NCBI RefSeq assembly: GCF_020447265.1
Contig: NZ_JAJADR010000003.1
Coordinates: 558,001-622,000 of the forward strand
Length of the DNA: 64,000 nucleotides
Direction of reading: 5' to 3'
Origin: Hymenobacter lucidus
GTDB lineage: Bacteria; Bacteroidota; Bacteroidia; Cytophagales; Hymenobacteraceae
A program made the translations under genes and the position numbers. Under the pieces are notes generated by a model. It was given only the letters and a program-made list of their open reading frames with translations, had not been told where the DNA came from and did not search any database. This document shows positions 16,814 through 24,418 of the stretch, one piece after another; the first letter of the stretch is position 1; each line of letters opens with the position of its first letter.

Positions 16814-17473
16814 ATGAATCTGTTTGTTATCGGCGACGTTCACGGCTGCTACCATACCCTGGTGGAGCTTTTGCAGCACTGGCAGCCCCAGCAGGAGCTG
16901 CTCATCCAGGTGGGCGACCTGATGGACCGGGGCAATTTCGCGCCCGAAACCATTGGGCTGGCCATGAATTTGAGCGAGCAGTACCCGCAGCAGACGATTT
17001 TTTTGAAAGGCAACCACGAGGTCGGGATGCTGCGGCACTACGGAGCGCAGGGGCCCTACCCCAACTGGCTGCTGTGGGGTGGGCGCAACACGTTTGCCCA
17101 GTATGGGCACCGGCGCGAATTGCTTAAAACTCACCTGCCGTGGCTGGCCCAGCGGCCCTTGTTCTGGGAAAATGACCACGTATTCGTGAGCCACGCCGGC
17201 CTGGCCGATACGCCCGACCCGCTCGACGAAGACAACCCCGACGGTATTCTGTGGCGGCGCGGGCCACTGCGCAACATCGGCAAGCTCCAGGTTATCGGCC
17301 ACACGCCCACCGACGATGCCCGGCCCGATTTCGACCCGGTAGCCTACGTGCTCAACCTCGACACCGGCGCCGTGTACGGCCGGGCCCTCACTGCCGCCCG
17401 CATTGCCCCCAACGGCGACATTCTGCAGATTTTTTCCGTCCCCACGCACCCCTCCGACAGTGACCGAGCCTGA
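16814..17473 (+). CDS. PPP-type metallophosphatase (ApaH/PrpE-like)
   Basis: 219 residues from ATG at 16814. The phosphoesterase motifs are complete: FVIGDVHGCYHTL, LIQVGDLMDRGNF, LKGNHEVGML, FVSHAGLAD and VIGHTPT. This set defines the serine/threonine phosphatase/diadenosine tetraphosphatase group. The substrate may be a phosphoprotein or a dinucleoside polyphosphate. Its last 14 nt overlap the start of the glycosylase gene, indicating translational coupling. Confidence 0.92.
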   Translation: MNLFVIGDVHGCYHTLVELLQHWQPQQELLIQVGDLMDRGNFAPETIGLAMNLSEQYPQQTIFLKGNHEVGMLRHYGAQGPYPNWLLWGGRNTFAQYGHRRELLKTHLPWLAQRPLFWENDHVFVSHAGLADTPDPLDEDNPDGILWRRGPLRNIGKLQVIGHTPTDDARPDFDPVAYVLNLDTGAVYGRALTAARIAPNGDILQIFSVPTHPSDSDRA

Positions 17474-18113
17474 CCTGACTTCCACCGCCGACCCAGCAAT
17501 GGCCGCCGCCCTTACCCACCTGCGCCAAGCCGACCCGGTGCTGGCCGGCATCATTGCCCGGGGCCGGCCCATTGCGCCCCGGCCCCACGAAGATTTGTAC
17601 CTAGCATTGCTGCGCGCCATCGTCAGCCAGCAGATTTCGACCAAAGCGGCGGCGGCCATCTGGCGCAAGGTGCAGGCCCTGTTTCCGCCCGACGGCTACC
17701 CCGAGCCGGCCGCCCTGCTGCTGCTCACCGACGAGGACCTGCGGGCCGCCGGCATTTCGCGCCAGAAAGCCGGCTATCTGCGCGCCATTGCCGACTTCGC
17801 CCAGCGCGACCAGCTCGACCACGGCCACCTCAGCCAGCTCGAAGCCGAAGCCTTTACCCAGCACCTGACTCAGATCAAAGGTGTGGGCCGCTGGACGGCC
17901 CAGATGCTGCAGATGTTTGCCCTCGACCAGCCCGACGTGTTTCCCGAAGGTGACTTGGGCGTGCAGAACGCCATGCGCAAACACTACGGCCTCGAAGAAA
18001 CCGGCCGCGCCCTACTGCGCCGCATGACAGAAATTGCCGAGCCCTGGCGGCCTTACCGCACGCTGGCCAGTAAGTATATGTGGCAGTCGTTGGACAATAC
18101 ACCTGACGAGTAA
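17460..18113 (+). CDS. AlkA-type DNA-3-methyladenine glycosylase
   Basis: 217 residues from GTG at 17460, which overlaps the previous gene by 14 nt; ATG at 17499 is an alternative. The helix-hairpin-helix motif LTQIKGVGRWTAQMLQM is at about 136-152, and the catalytic aspartate is in FPEGDLGV (residue about 165). IVSQQISTKAA matches the conserved HhH-GPD entry. It is expected to remove alkylated purines from DNA, starting base-excision repair. It lacks the N-terminal domain of E. coli AlkA, as in many compact homologues. Confidence 0.93.
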   Translation: MTEPDLTSTADPAMAAALTHLRQADPVLAGIIARGRPIAPRPHEDLYLALLRAIVSQQISTKAAAAIWRKVQALFPPDGYPEPAALLLLTDEDLRAAGISRQKAGYLRAIADFAQRDQLDHGHLSQLEAEAFTQHLTQIKGVGRWTAQMLQMFALDQPDVFPEGDLGVQNAMRKHYGLEETGRALLRRMTEIAEPWRPYRTLASKYMWQSLDNTPDE

Positions 18114-18123
18114 ACTGGCGGTC

Positions 18124-18330
18124 CTAAGCGTCGACGTCGGGCTGGTTGCCGGCCCGCTTCTGGTCGCGGTAGGTTACCACCATGACCACGAAAATAGCCA
18201 CAAAGGGCACGCAGAACCCGAACAGCATCCAGCGCTTCAACGAGCGGTTGTTCATGTGGGCAATGTAGCCCGTTATCAGGGCCGAAGGGATGCTGAGGAA
18301 GATGACGGCAAACAGAAGATCAATGAGCAT
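18124..18330 (-). CDS. Small two-helix membrane protein
   Basis: 68 residues with two hydrophobic helices (about 4-24 and 35-53) separated by NNRSLKRW and a polar tail ending QPDVDA. The layout is an inner-membrane hairpin. No family is recognised. It lies 30 nt downstream of the zinc-ribbon gene on the same strand and ends 10 nt from the convergent glycosylase gene. Confidence 0.65.
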   Translation of the reverse strand: MLIDLLFAVIFLSIPSALITGYIAHMNNRSLKRWMLFGFCVPFVAIFVVMVVTYRDQKRAGNQPDVDA

Positions 18331-18360
18331 AAGCGCGTTGAGAGAGAAAAGAATTGCCGG

Positions 18361-18627
18361 CTACCAGTACTGCTCCGGCACTTGGGCCAGCTGGGCTTCC
18401 CGGTCCCAGTTGGCGGGCTGCAGCTTGGGGTAAAACCACTGGCCACCGGCTGCCAGCCACTTTTCGCGGTGGACCCGGGCGCCCGCAGCCGAGTAATCGT
18501 CGATGCCAAACTGCGCCCCGCAACACTCGCAGGTACCGTAGTCGGGTGCGTCTTCGGCAGGGCCCCAGGGCGAGTAGTCGTAGTCGAGGCCGCAGACGCG
18601 GCAGTACCAGAGGGAAATGGTAGCCAC
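18361..18627 (-). CDS. Cysteine-rich zinc-ribbon-like small protein
   Basis: 88 residues from GTG at 18627. Two cysteine pairs (YCRVCGLDY and TCECCGAQF) about 24 residues apart form a likely zinc ribbon, followed by an aromatic, acidic region and a WFYPKLQPANWD segment. It resembles the CPCC/DUF small cysteine-rich proteins. The start is 5 nt after the DUF58 stop, so it is probably cotranscribed and possibly coupled. Function is unknown. Confidence 0.75.
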   Translation of the reverse strand: MATISLWYCRVCGLDYDYSPWGPAEDAPDYGTCECCGAQFGIDDYSAAGARVHREKWLAAGGQWFYPKLQPANWDREAQLAQVPEQYW

Positions 18628-18632
18628 GGCCG

Positions 18633-19550
18633 TTAGCGGACTTTGCCGCGCTTTACCAGGTAGGCGTAGAGCACCTTATCGAACGGCTCCCGGATATCGA
18701 CGGGCACGAAATCGATGCGGTACTGGCCGCAGCGCAGGGCCAGCTCCTGCTCGTACTGCTGCATAGCGGTGCGGTACTGCTCGCGCACCTGGCCCGGCTG
18801 CAGCTTGATCTGCTCCCCGGTTTCGACATCCTCAAACAGGTAAGGCCGCTCGGCAAACTCAAATTCCGACTCGGTGGCGCGGTCCATGATGTGGAACAAA
18901 AGCACCTCGTGCTGCTGGTGGCGTAGGTGCTGCAGGGCGGCCAGGCTGGCGGTCTGCTCCTCGGGGTTGCGGCCCAGCATATCCGAAAACAGCACGACCA
19001 ACGAGCGTTTGGGAATCTGCTGGGCAATCTGGTGAATAACGCCCGACACGTCGGTGGCCCGGCGCGGGGCCGCCGGGCGCTCCAGCAGCTGTTGTAGCGT
19101 GAGCAGCAGCGTGTGCCGGTGCGAAGTGGTGGAGCGCACGGGCGTTTGGAGCTCGATCTGGTCGGCGAAGGTAACCAGGCCGACGGCGTCGCGCTGCTTC
19201 TGGAGCAGCGTGGTGAGGGCCGCGGCGCAGAGTACGGCAAAGCGCAGCTTGTCGTGGCCGGGCGCGGGGTAATACATGCTCGGGCTCACGTCGAGCAGTA
19301 GGTGGCAGCGCAGGTTGGTTTCCTCCTCGTAGCGCTTCACAAAGAGCTTATCAGTGCGGGCAAACACTTTCCAGTCGATGTGGCGGGTGCTTTCGCCGGG
19401 GTTATAGAGGCGGTGCTCGGAAAACTCTACCGAGAAGCCGTGGTAGGGCGACTGGTGCAGGCCGGTAATAAAGCCCTCCACGAGTTGGCGGGCCAGAAAC
19501 TCCAGATTCTCAAACGAGCGGACGGCAGCCAGATCCAGTGGTTTCGACAT
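18633..19550 (-). CDS. DUF58 domain protein, stand-alone paralogue
   Basis: 305 residues, full length for a short DUF58 protein. It contains HQSPYHGFSVEFSEHRLYNPGE and the family core DIRHIDWKVFART-like segment (RHIDWKVFARTDK), then VWA-like LLDVSPSMYYP with a DxSxS-type MIDAS (DVSPS). It is a second DUF58 gene beside the truncated one at base 1, but here without moxR or bat partners. Its own -7 box sits 5 nt upstream of the ATG. Confidence 0.92.
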   Translation of the reverse strand: MSKPLDLAAVRSFENLEFLARQLVEGFITGLHQSPYHGFSVEFSEHRLYNPGESTRHIDWKVFARTDKLFVKRYEEETNLRCHLLLDVSPSMYYPAPGHDKLRFAVLCAAALTTLLQKQRDAVGLVTFADQIELQTPVRSTTSHRHTLLLTLQQLLERPAAPRRATDVSGVIHQIAQQIPKRSLVVLFSDMLGRNPEEQTASLAALQHLRHQQHEVLLFHIMDRATESEFEFAERPYLFEDVETGEQIKLQPGQVREQYRTAMQQYEQELALRCGQYRIDFVPVDIREPFDKVLYAYLVKRGKVR

Positions 19551-19555
19551 CGGGG

Positions 19556-19563
19556 CAAAGGTA
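19556..19563 (-). promoter_or_regulatory. -7 promoter box of the DUF58 gene, near-leaderless
   Basis: TACCTTTG on the minus strand is an exact TAnnTTTG match and lies 5 nt from the ATG at 19550. No TTG -33 box is obvious. Confidence 0.45.
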
Positions 19564-19821
19564 AGGTGGTGAAACTATGGCCGGAAAAGCGGCGGCCGGA
19601 AGCATAGGCTTTAATCGATATAATCCAGCTTTCCGGCTGAGCCCAACTTTTGCCAGCCTTGGTCCTAAACTTCCGTCTACAAAAGCGGCAAGCTGTAAAA
19701 CAAAGGTACCCGGCATTTTGTGCAAAAAATTTGACCTCAATATTTTTATATACGGCTCTAACACTTTACTTTGGGTTGCAATTCAATCATCTTGGAATAA
19801 ATCAACTTATTTGAAGGCACC

Positions 19822-20175
19822 GTGGAAGACCGTCACGATCAGGAAGAAATCTACTCCCAACGTATTAAAGCTGGCAAACGCACGTACTTTTTCGATGTAA
19901 AGGCAACGCGCGGCCAGGACTACTACCTCACCATCACGGAAAGTAAGCGCAAGCTGCGGGATGATGACACGTTTTCCTACGAGAAACACAAAATCTTCCT
20001 CTACAAAGAAGACTTCGCCAAGTTCGTGGATGCCCTGCAGGACGCCGTGGATTACGTGCGTGAAGAGCTGCTCACCGAAGAGGAAGTAGCCGAACTCGAC
20101 CGGCCCCGCCCCGCTTACGACAACTTTGAAGGCGACAAAGGCTTCAACCCCAACCGCTCCGACGACAACTACTAG
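19822..20175 (+). CDS. DUF3276 PUR-alpha-like protein
   Basis: 117 residues from GTG at 19822 (MEDRHDQEEIYSQRIKAGK). The string KRTYFFDVKATRGQDYYLTI, followed by ESKR and YEKHKIFLYKEDFAKF, defines DUF3276, a Bacteroidota PUR-like fold that can bind DNA or RNA. The end is acidic. The upstream 270 nt are A/T-rich, as expected for a promoter region. Confidence 0.92.
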   Translation: MEDRHDQEEIYSQRIKAGKRTYFFDVKATRGQDYYLTITESKRKLRDDDTFSYEKHKIFLYKEDFAKFVDALQDAVDYVREELLTEEEVAELDRPRPAYDNFEGDKGFNPNRSDDNY

Positions 20176-20229
20176 CCCCGAAGCTTAGCGAAACACAGCT
20201 CTACTCTTCTCGAATTCAGCTCCTTCGCG

Positions 20230-20270
20230 CGGCGCGCTTTGACTCACAAGTCGAAGCGCGCCGTTTTTTT
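20230..20270 (+). terminator. Intrinsic terminator after the DUF3276 gene
   Basis: GGCGCGCTT plus GACT pair with AGTC plus AAGCGCGCC around the loop CACA, with one internal T:G wobble, followed by eight T. It is a strong rho-independent terminator. Confidence 0.88.
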
Positions 20271-20293
20271 GTTGTTGCGGTTGGTCGTTGCTT

Positions 20294-20472
20294 GGTCTGT
20301 CATCCTGAATGCAGCGAAGCGGAGTGAAGGACCTGCGTCACCTACCCCACTGAGGGTTTTACCAATGTAACAAAGCTCTTTACTACTGTCTGTAGCGACA
20401 AAGGGCTTTGCACATTGAATTTAGCTCGTCACTCAGGTAAGCAAGGTTCTTCGCAGGCTCAGGATGACAGAC
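20294..20472. repeat. Composite REP element, GTCATCCTGA arms
   Basis: The outer arms are GTCTGTCATCCTGA at the left end and TCAGGATGACAGAC at the right end, an exact inverted pair, extended by GCGAAGC...GAAGGACCT and AAGGTTCTTCGC. The centre again holds AAAGCTCTTT (20372-20381) and AAAGGGCTTT (20400-20409). It therefore shares the internal stem of the GTCATTGCGAGG elements but has different outer arms. Confidence 0.75.
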
Positions 20473-20531
20473 GAGAGCAAGCAGTGAAGGCCTGCGTCGG
20501 ATTACGCCAAGGATTCCCCGAAAAACAGCCG

Positions 20532-20539
20532 TACCTTTG
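20532..20539 (+). promoter_or_regulatory. Probable -7 promoter box of ychF
   Basis: TACCTTTG is an exact TAnnTTTG match, 63 nt before the ychF ATG. No TTG is found 17-23 nt upstream, so the -33 box is weak or absent. Confidence 0.35.
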
Positions 20540-20602
20540 CCCCTCGAATTACGCGCCTTATGGCCGTAACTCACCATTTCACAACTTCACTATTTCACTA
20601 AT

Positions 20603-21703
20603 ATGGGTCTCCGCTGCGGAATCGTCGGTTTGCCGAACGTGGGTAAGTCCACGCTGTTCAACGCCCTTTCGAACGCCAAGGCCGAATCGGCCAACTATCC
20701 TTTCTGCACCATCGAGCCCAACGTGGGCGTGATTACCGTGCCCGATGAGCGCCTCCAGATTCTGGAAGCCCTGGTGAATCCCAAGCGGGTGCTGCCCACT
20801 ATTATCGAGTTTGTGGACATTGCCGGCCTGGTGAAAGGTGCCTCCAAGGGTGAAGGCCTGGGCAACAAGTTCCTGGCCAACATCCGCGAGGTAGACGCCA
20901 TCATCCACGTGGTGCGCTGCTTCGACGACCCCAACATCGTGCACGTAGCCGGCGGCGTCGACCCCGTGTTCGACAAGGACGTAATCGACACTGAGCTGCA
21001 GCTCAAAGACCTGGAAAGCATCGACAAGAAGCTGCAGAAGTCGGAGCGCTCGGCCAAGGCCGGCGACGCGGCAGCCAAGAAGGAAGTAGCCATTCTGCAA
21101 CGCTTCAAGGCAGCCCTGGAAGCCGGGCAAAATGCCCGCGCCGTGCCGGCCGACGACGTGGAGCTCGAAGCCGTAGCCGATTTGCAGCTGCTTACCATCA
21201 AGCCCGTGATTTACGTGGCCAACGTGGACGAGGCCAGCATAAAGACCGACGGCAACCACCACGTGGCAGCCCTGCGCGAGCATGTAAAAGCCGAAGGTGC
21301 CCAGGTAGTGCTGGTATCGGCGGCCATTGAGGAGCAGATTGCCGACATGGAAGACCCCGAGGAAAAGGAAATGTTCCTAGGCGAATATGGCCTCACCGAA
21401 TCGGGCCTGAACAAGCTCATCCGCGCCAGCTACGAGCTGCTGAACCTGATTACCTACTTCACCGCCGGTGTGCAGGAAGTACGCGCCTGGACCATCCACC
21501 GGGGCGACAAAGCGCCCCAGGCAGCCGGTGTTATCCACTCCGACTTCGAGAAAGGCTTCATTCGCGCCGAGGTTATCAAGCTGGCTGACTATCAGGAGTA
21601 CAAGACCGAGGTAAAGATCAAGGAAGCCGGCAAGATGGCCGTGGAGGGCAAGGAATACGTGGTGCAGGACGGCGACATCATGCACTTCCGCTTCAACGTC
21701 TAA
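20603..21703 (+). CDS. ychF: Redox-regulated ATPase YchF
   Basis: 366 residues, canonical length. The P-loop is GLPNVGKST near residue 8, the G3 region is VDIAGLVKGASKGEGLGN, the modified specificity motif is NVDE, and the C-terminal TGS domain has YFTAGVQEVRAWTI and GKEYVVQDGDIMHFRFNV. YchF (OLA1-type) is an Obg-family protein that hydrolyses ATP, binds ribosomes and is tied to stress responses. It appears to be monocistronic. Confidence 0.98.
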   Translation: MGLRCGIVGLPNVGKSTLFNALSNAKAESANYPFCTIEPNVGVITVPDERLQILEALVNPKRVLPTIIEFVDIAGLVKGASKGEGLGNKFLANIREVDAIIHVVRCFDDPNIVHVAGGVDPVFDKDVIDTELQLKDLESIDKKLQKSERSAKAGDAAAKKEVAILQRFKAALEAGQNARAVPADDVELEAVADLQLLTIKPVIYVANVDEASIKTDGNHHVAALREHVKAEGAQVVLVSAAIEEQIADMEDPEEKEMFLGEYGLTESGLNKLIRASYELLNLITYFTAGVQEVRAWTIHRGDKAPQAAGVIHSDFEKGFIRAEVIKLADYQEYKTEVKIKEAGKMAVEGKEYVVQDGDIMHFRFNV

Positions 21704-21782
21704 TCACCGATTACGCTGATTATCCGCTAATTGCGCTGATTTTCTTTCGGTTATCCTCGCCTCTTCTCTGTAACAAACCACT

Positions 21783-21992
21783 ATGGACGTAAAAGACAGC
21801 AACGGCAACCTGCTCGCCGAGGGCGACTCGGTGACGCTCATCAAGGACCTGAAGGTGAAAGGCTCGTCTTTGACCCTGAAGCGTGGCACGGTAGTCAAGA
21901 ACATCCGGCTCACCAACAGCCCCGCCGAAATCGAAGGCCGCGCGGGCGGCTCCACGATGGTGCTCAAAACCGAGTTTCTGAAGAAGGCTTAG
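21783..21992 (+). CDS. PhnA-type small protein (YjdM C-terminal domain)
   Basis: 69 residues. [29 protein letters not shown] and [14 protein letters not shown] match the C-terminal domain of YjdM/PhnA. The N-terminal zinc ribbon of longer homologues is absent, which is common in Bacteroidota. The name PhnA is historical; a role in phosphonate use is not implied. The preceding gap holds a short repeat, ATTACGCTGATT/ATTGCGCTGATT (about 21708-21742). Confidence 0.88.
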   Translation: MDVKDSNGNLLAEGDSVTLIKDLKVKGSSLTLKRGTVVKNIRLTNSPAEIEGRAGGSTMVLKTEFLKKA

Positions 21993-22027
21993 TTTCGGCG
22001 GCTTCTTTGGCAGCAACCAGTAACTTC

Positions 22028-22064
22028 AACGCCCCGGCCGGTATTTGGTCGGGGCGTTTTGATT
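22028..22064 (+). terminator. Intrinsic terminator after the PhnA-type gene
   Basis: AACGCCCCG pairs with CGGGGCGTT around a 15-nt loop and is followed by TTTG. It ends only about 15 nt before the SUFU gene ATG, separating that gene from the upstream unit. Confidence 0.8.
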
Positions 22065-22074
22065 CTAATCTATT

Positions 22075-22632
22075 ATGAACTCCCTGGAAAAATACTTAGA
22101 GCACCTTGACAAAATATTCCAAGTTGAACCGGAATTCTTCCCGGAAACGAGTCTAATAGAAGGATTGAAAGGGGTGACGACAATAGCATACAGAGATATT
22201 CCAGAGCAAGGAATGGTAACCGGTATTACCTATGGTTTATCCTTATATAATCATCCTGATTGGGTACTAGGGCGCCCTGAACTGTGTGTATCTGTTGAAT
22301 CAACAGATATTCTTTGGGCTTGTGTAGCAGGCTTCTTGGCTAACAAAGGCAGAGGAAACTTCGCATTTTGTTATGGCAATACAATCAACTTTCACGAGCG
22401 TGTTTCAAATGATTCGGAAATGGACGCATTTCTTGTATTTGCTCCGGCGATATTAGATCCTGAAGATTACTTAGATATTGATGTAGGGCAAGATTATAAA
22501 ATCAACATAGCAGGCTTATTTCCTATATACTCTTCTGAAATAGAAATTTATAATCGTATCGGTCTTGAGAAGTTTTGGCATCACCCAGGTTTTAATCAGT
22601 ATGACGTAAATAGAAAGAGAATTCTTGCTTAG
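22075..22632 (+). CDS. Suppressor-of-fused (SUFU) domain protein
   Basis: 185 residues. The sequence fits the bacterial SUFU superfamily: an N-terminal helical start (SLEKYLEHLDKIF), a central ITYGLSLYNHPDWVLGRPELCVSVES, then LGILDPEDY-like ILDPEDYLDIDVG and INIAGLFPIYSSEIE. Bacterial SUFU proteins often act as immunity proteins in polymorphic toxin loci (known for the superfamily); no toxin gene is nearby. Codon use and base composition are visibly A/T-rich against the G/C-rich neighbours, a sign of horizontal transfer. Confidence 0.8.
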   Translation: MNSLEKYLEHLDKIFQVEPEFFPETSLIEGLKGVTTIAYRDIPEQGMVTGITYGLSLYNHPDWVLGRPELCVSVESTDILWACVAGFLANKGRGNFAFCYGNTINFHERVSNDSEMDAFLVFAPAILDPEDYLDIDVGQDYKINIAGLFPIYSSEIEIYNRIGLEKFWHHPGFNQYDVNRKRILA

Positions 22633-22637
22633 ATAAT

Positions 22638-22689
22638 CCATAAAAGGAAATGCCCTAGACGGTACCGTCTAGGGCATTTCCTTTTATGG
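22638..22689. terminator. Perfect 52-bp palindrome, bidirectional terminator
   Basis: Each half is 26 nt and the halves are exact reverse complements meeting at GGTACC (22661-22666), with no loop. Outward of the GC-rich core the arms read CATAAAAGG and CCTTTTATG. It separates the convergent SUFU (+) and M48 (-) genes and can act as a terminator on both strands. Confidence 0.85.
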
Positions 22690-22705
22690 TAGTTTATAAT
22701 ATCCG

Positions 22706-24160
22706 CTACTTCCCCACCACTTTAAACAGCGTCCCGGCCGGGAGCTTGGTGGTGAGCTGCATGCCGTTCAGAATAGCCATGTCCTCACGCTTGGCGCTGG
22801 GTACGCCGTTGGCAGCCAGGGCAGCCGAGAGGGTAGTAGCCGTTTTCACGGTTTTGATGCGGATTTTCTCGGGCTGGCGGTTCAGCTTGCTGGCATCGGT
22901 GAGGCGGGCAAAACCCTGGGCTACTTGGGTGAAGGTAGGCGCGTAGGTAGCAAACGAGGCCGGAGCGGTGAGGCCGATGAGGGCGTAGATGCTGTTGCCA
23001 TCCTGAATGAGGTAGCTGAGCGTACGGGCGCTAACGCCCTGCTGCCCACTCTGGTCCTGGCTTACCTGGTCGGCCTGCACGGCAATGGCGGGGAAGCCGT
23101 TGATGGTGGTACGGCTGGCCTGCGGCGACTGGAGCTGCAGCTGTTTCACCAGGGCTTCAGCGGCGGCATCGAGGGAGGTGCCGGGGGCGGGCAGCAGCGC
23201 AATGAGGGCTTTGCCGTTGGGCTCGGCCATCTGGAACTGCTCGGGGGAGTTCTGCGACTTCCAGCCCGAAGGCACCGGGAAGCGGAATTTCAGATCAGGA
23301 TGGTAGAATACGCCGCCTTCCACGAAGCCCTGGCGCGGGTCTTCACCGAAAGGCAGCCCTTCAATGGAGCGCAGGTAGGAGTCCCGGTTCACGGCCAGCT
23401 TAGCCGAGCCCGTTTGCTGCTTAGCCTGCGCGGCCAAGCCCTTTACGCGGGTGTAACGGTCGGCGGAGTTGGGGTGAGTAGAGAGGAAAGTGGGGATGCC
23501 GCCAGCGCCACTCTGGGCTTCAGTGCGCTGCAGCGTCTGGAAGAAGTCGGCCATATTGGCCGCGTCATAACCGATTTTAGTGGAGTATTTCACCCCCAGC
23601 ACGTCAGCCTCATTCTCCGCGTCGCGGCCATATTTCAGCAGGCCCAGGCCCACCACCTGAGAAAGAGGCTGAGCCAGAGAGGCTACCCGGCTCGACACCA
23701 TGGAGCCCACGCCCAACAACAGGCTGCTGATGGTGCTGCGCGTCTGCTGCTTCTGGCCGTGGCGGGCCGTAATGTGGCCCAGCTCGTGGCCCAGTACCCC
23801 GGCAAACTGCGCCTCGTTGTTGAAGTAAGCCATAATACCGCGCGTAAAGTACACGTGGCCGTCGGGCGTGGCAAAGGCGTTAATCACCGGCGAATCGACG
23901 ATAGTGAAGCCGTAGTCGCCGGGCCGGTCCGACACTTTGTTCATCTGCTGGCCCTTGGTATCGATGAGCTTTTGCAGCGTGGCATTGCTGTAGAGGCCAA
24001 ACTGGGCCAGCACGGCCGGATCGGGCTTGGGGCCCTGCAACGGCGCGAGGTAGTAGCGGAAGGGTTTTTCGGCCGGGGCCGAAGTGGTAGAGCCGGCCAG
24101 GGGCAGTAGCGTGAGCAGAAGCGCGCCGGTGGAAAGGCCGCGCAGAACGGAAGATTTCAT
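22706..24160 (-). CDS. M48 family metalloprotease, paralogue 1
   Basis: 484 residues from ATG at 24160. The signal peptide runs KSSVLRGLSTGALLLTLLPL. The zinc motif is VLGHELGHITARHG and the third ligand is in DAENEADVLG. FDIXSTHPNSADRY-type wording is present as STHPNSADRYTRV. The C-terminus holds a LysM-like segment (ILNGMQLTTKLPAGTLFKVV). It is a BepA/LoiP-like periplasmic protease. Unlike paralogue 2, it has no lipobox cysteine, so it is probably soluble. It has the same length as its neighbour. Confidence 0.92.
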   Translation of the reverse strand: MKSSVLRGLSTGALLLTLLPLAGSTTSAPAEKPFRYYLAPLQGPKPDPAVLAQFGLYSNATLQKLIDTKGQQMNKVSDRPGDYGFTIVDSPVINAFATPDGHVYFTRGIMAYFNNEAQFAGVLGHELGHITARHGQKQQTRSTISSLLLGVGSMVSSRVASLAQPLSQVVGLGLLKYGRDAENEADVLGVKYSTKIGYDAANMADFFQTLQRTEAQSGAGGIPTFLSTHPNSADRYTRVKGLAAQAKQQTGSAKLAVNRDSYLRSIEGLPFGEDPRQGFVEGGVFYHPDLKFRFPVPSGWKSQNSPEQFQMAEPNGKALIALLPAPGTSLDAAAEALVKQLQLQSPQASRTTINGFPAIAVQADQVSQDQSGQQGVSARTLSYLIQDGNSIYALIGLTAPASFATYAPTFTQVAQGFARLTDASKLNRQPEKIRIKTVKTATTLSAALAANGVPSAKREDMAILNGMQLTTKLPAGTLFKVVGK

Positions 24161-24317
24161 AGGTGGAAAGCGGCGTGGGCCGCGTAGCATGAGGAAGGAT
24201 GAGCTTGCAACGGCCGGCCCGCGGGCAGGGTTGCAAACCGGGTGAACCAACACCCTGCCGCCCGCAAAAGGCGCGGCTGAAGCGGGTAAGCCAAAAAACC
24301 TGCCAAACCCCACCCCA

Positions 24318-24418
24318 ACCCCTCCCCGCTGTGAGAGGGACTTTTTTTACTATTGCAACGACAACTTTATAAGTCATTGCAGTGCTACTGTAAGCCCCTC
24401 TCCCAGCGGGGAGGGGTT
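24318..24418. repeat. Long GC-rich inverted repeat between the two M48 genes
   Basis: CCCCTCCCCGCTGTGAGAGG (from about 24320) and CCTCTCCCAGCGGGGAGGGG (ending about 24416) are near-exact reverse complements separated by about 55 nt. The right arm abuts the stop codon of the upstream M48 gene. It could end or attenuate transcription between the paralogues. Confidence 0.65.

Noticed and set aside
13305..17473. The two metallophosphoesterases as a paralogue pair
   Set aside because: They belong to different subgroups (YfcE-type and PPP-type) and are separated by unrelated genes.
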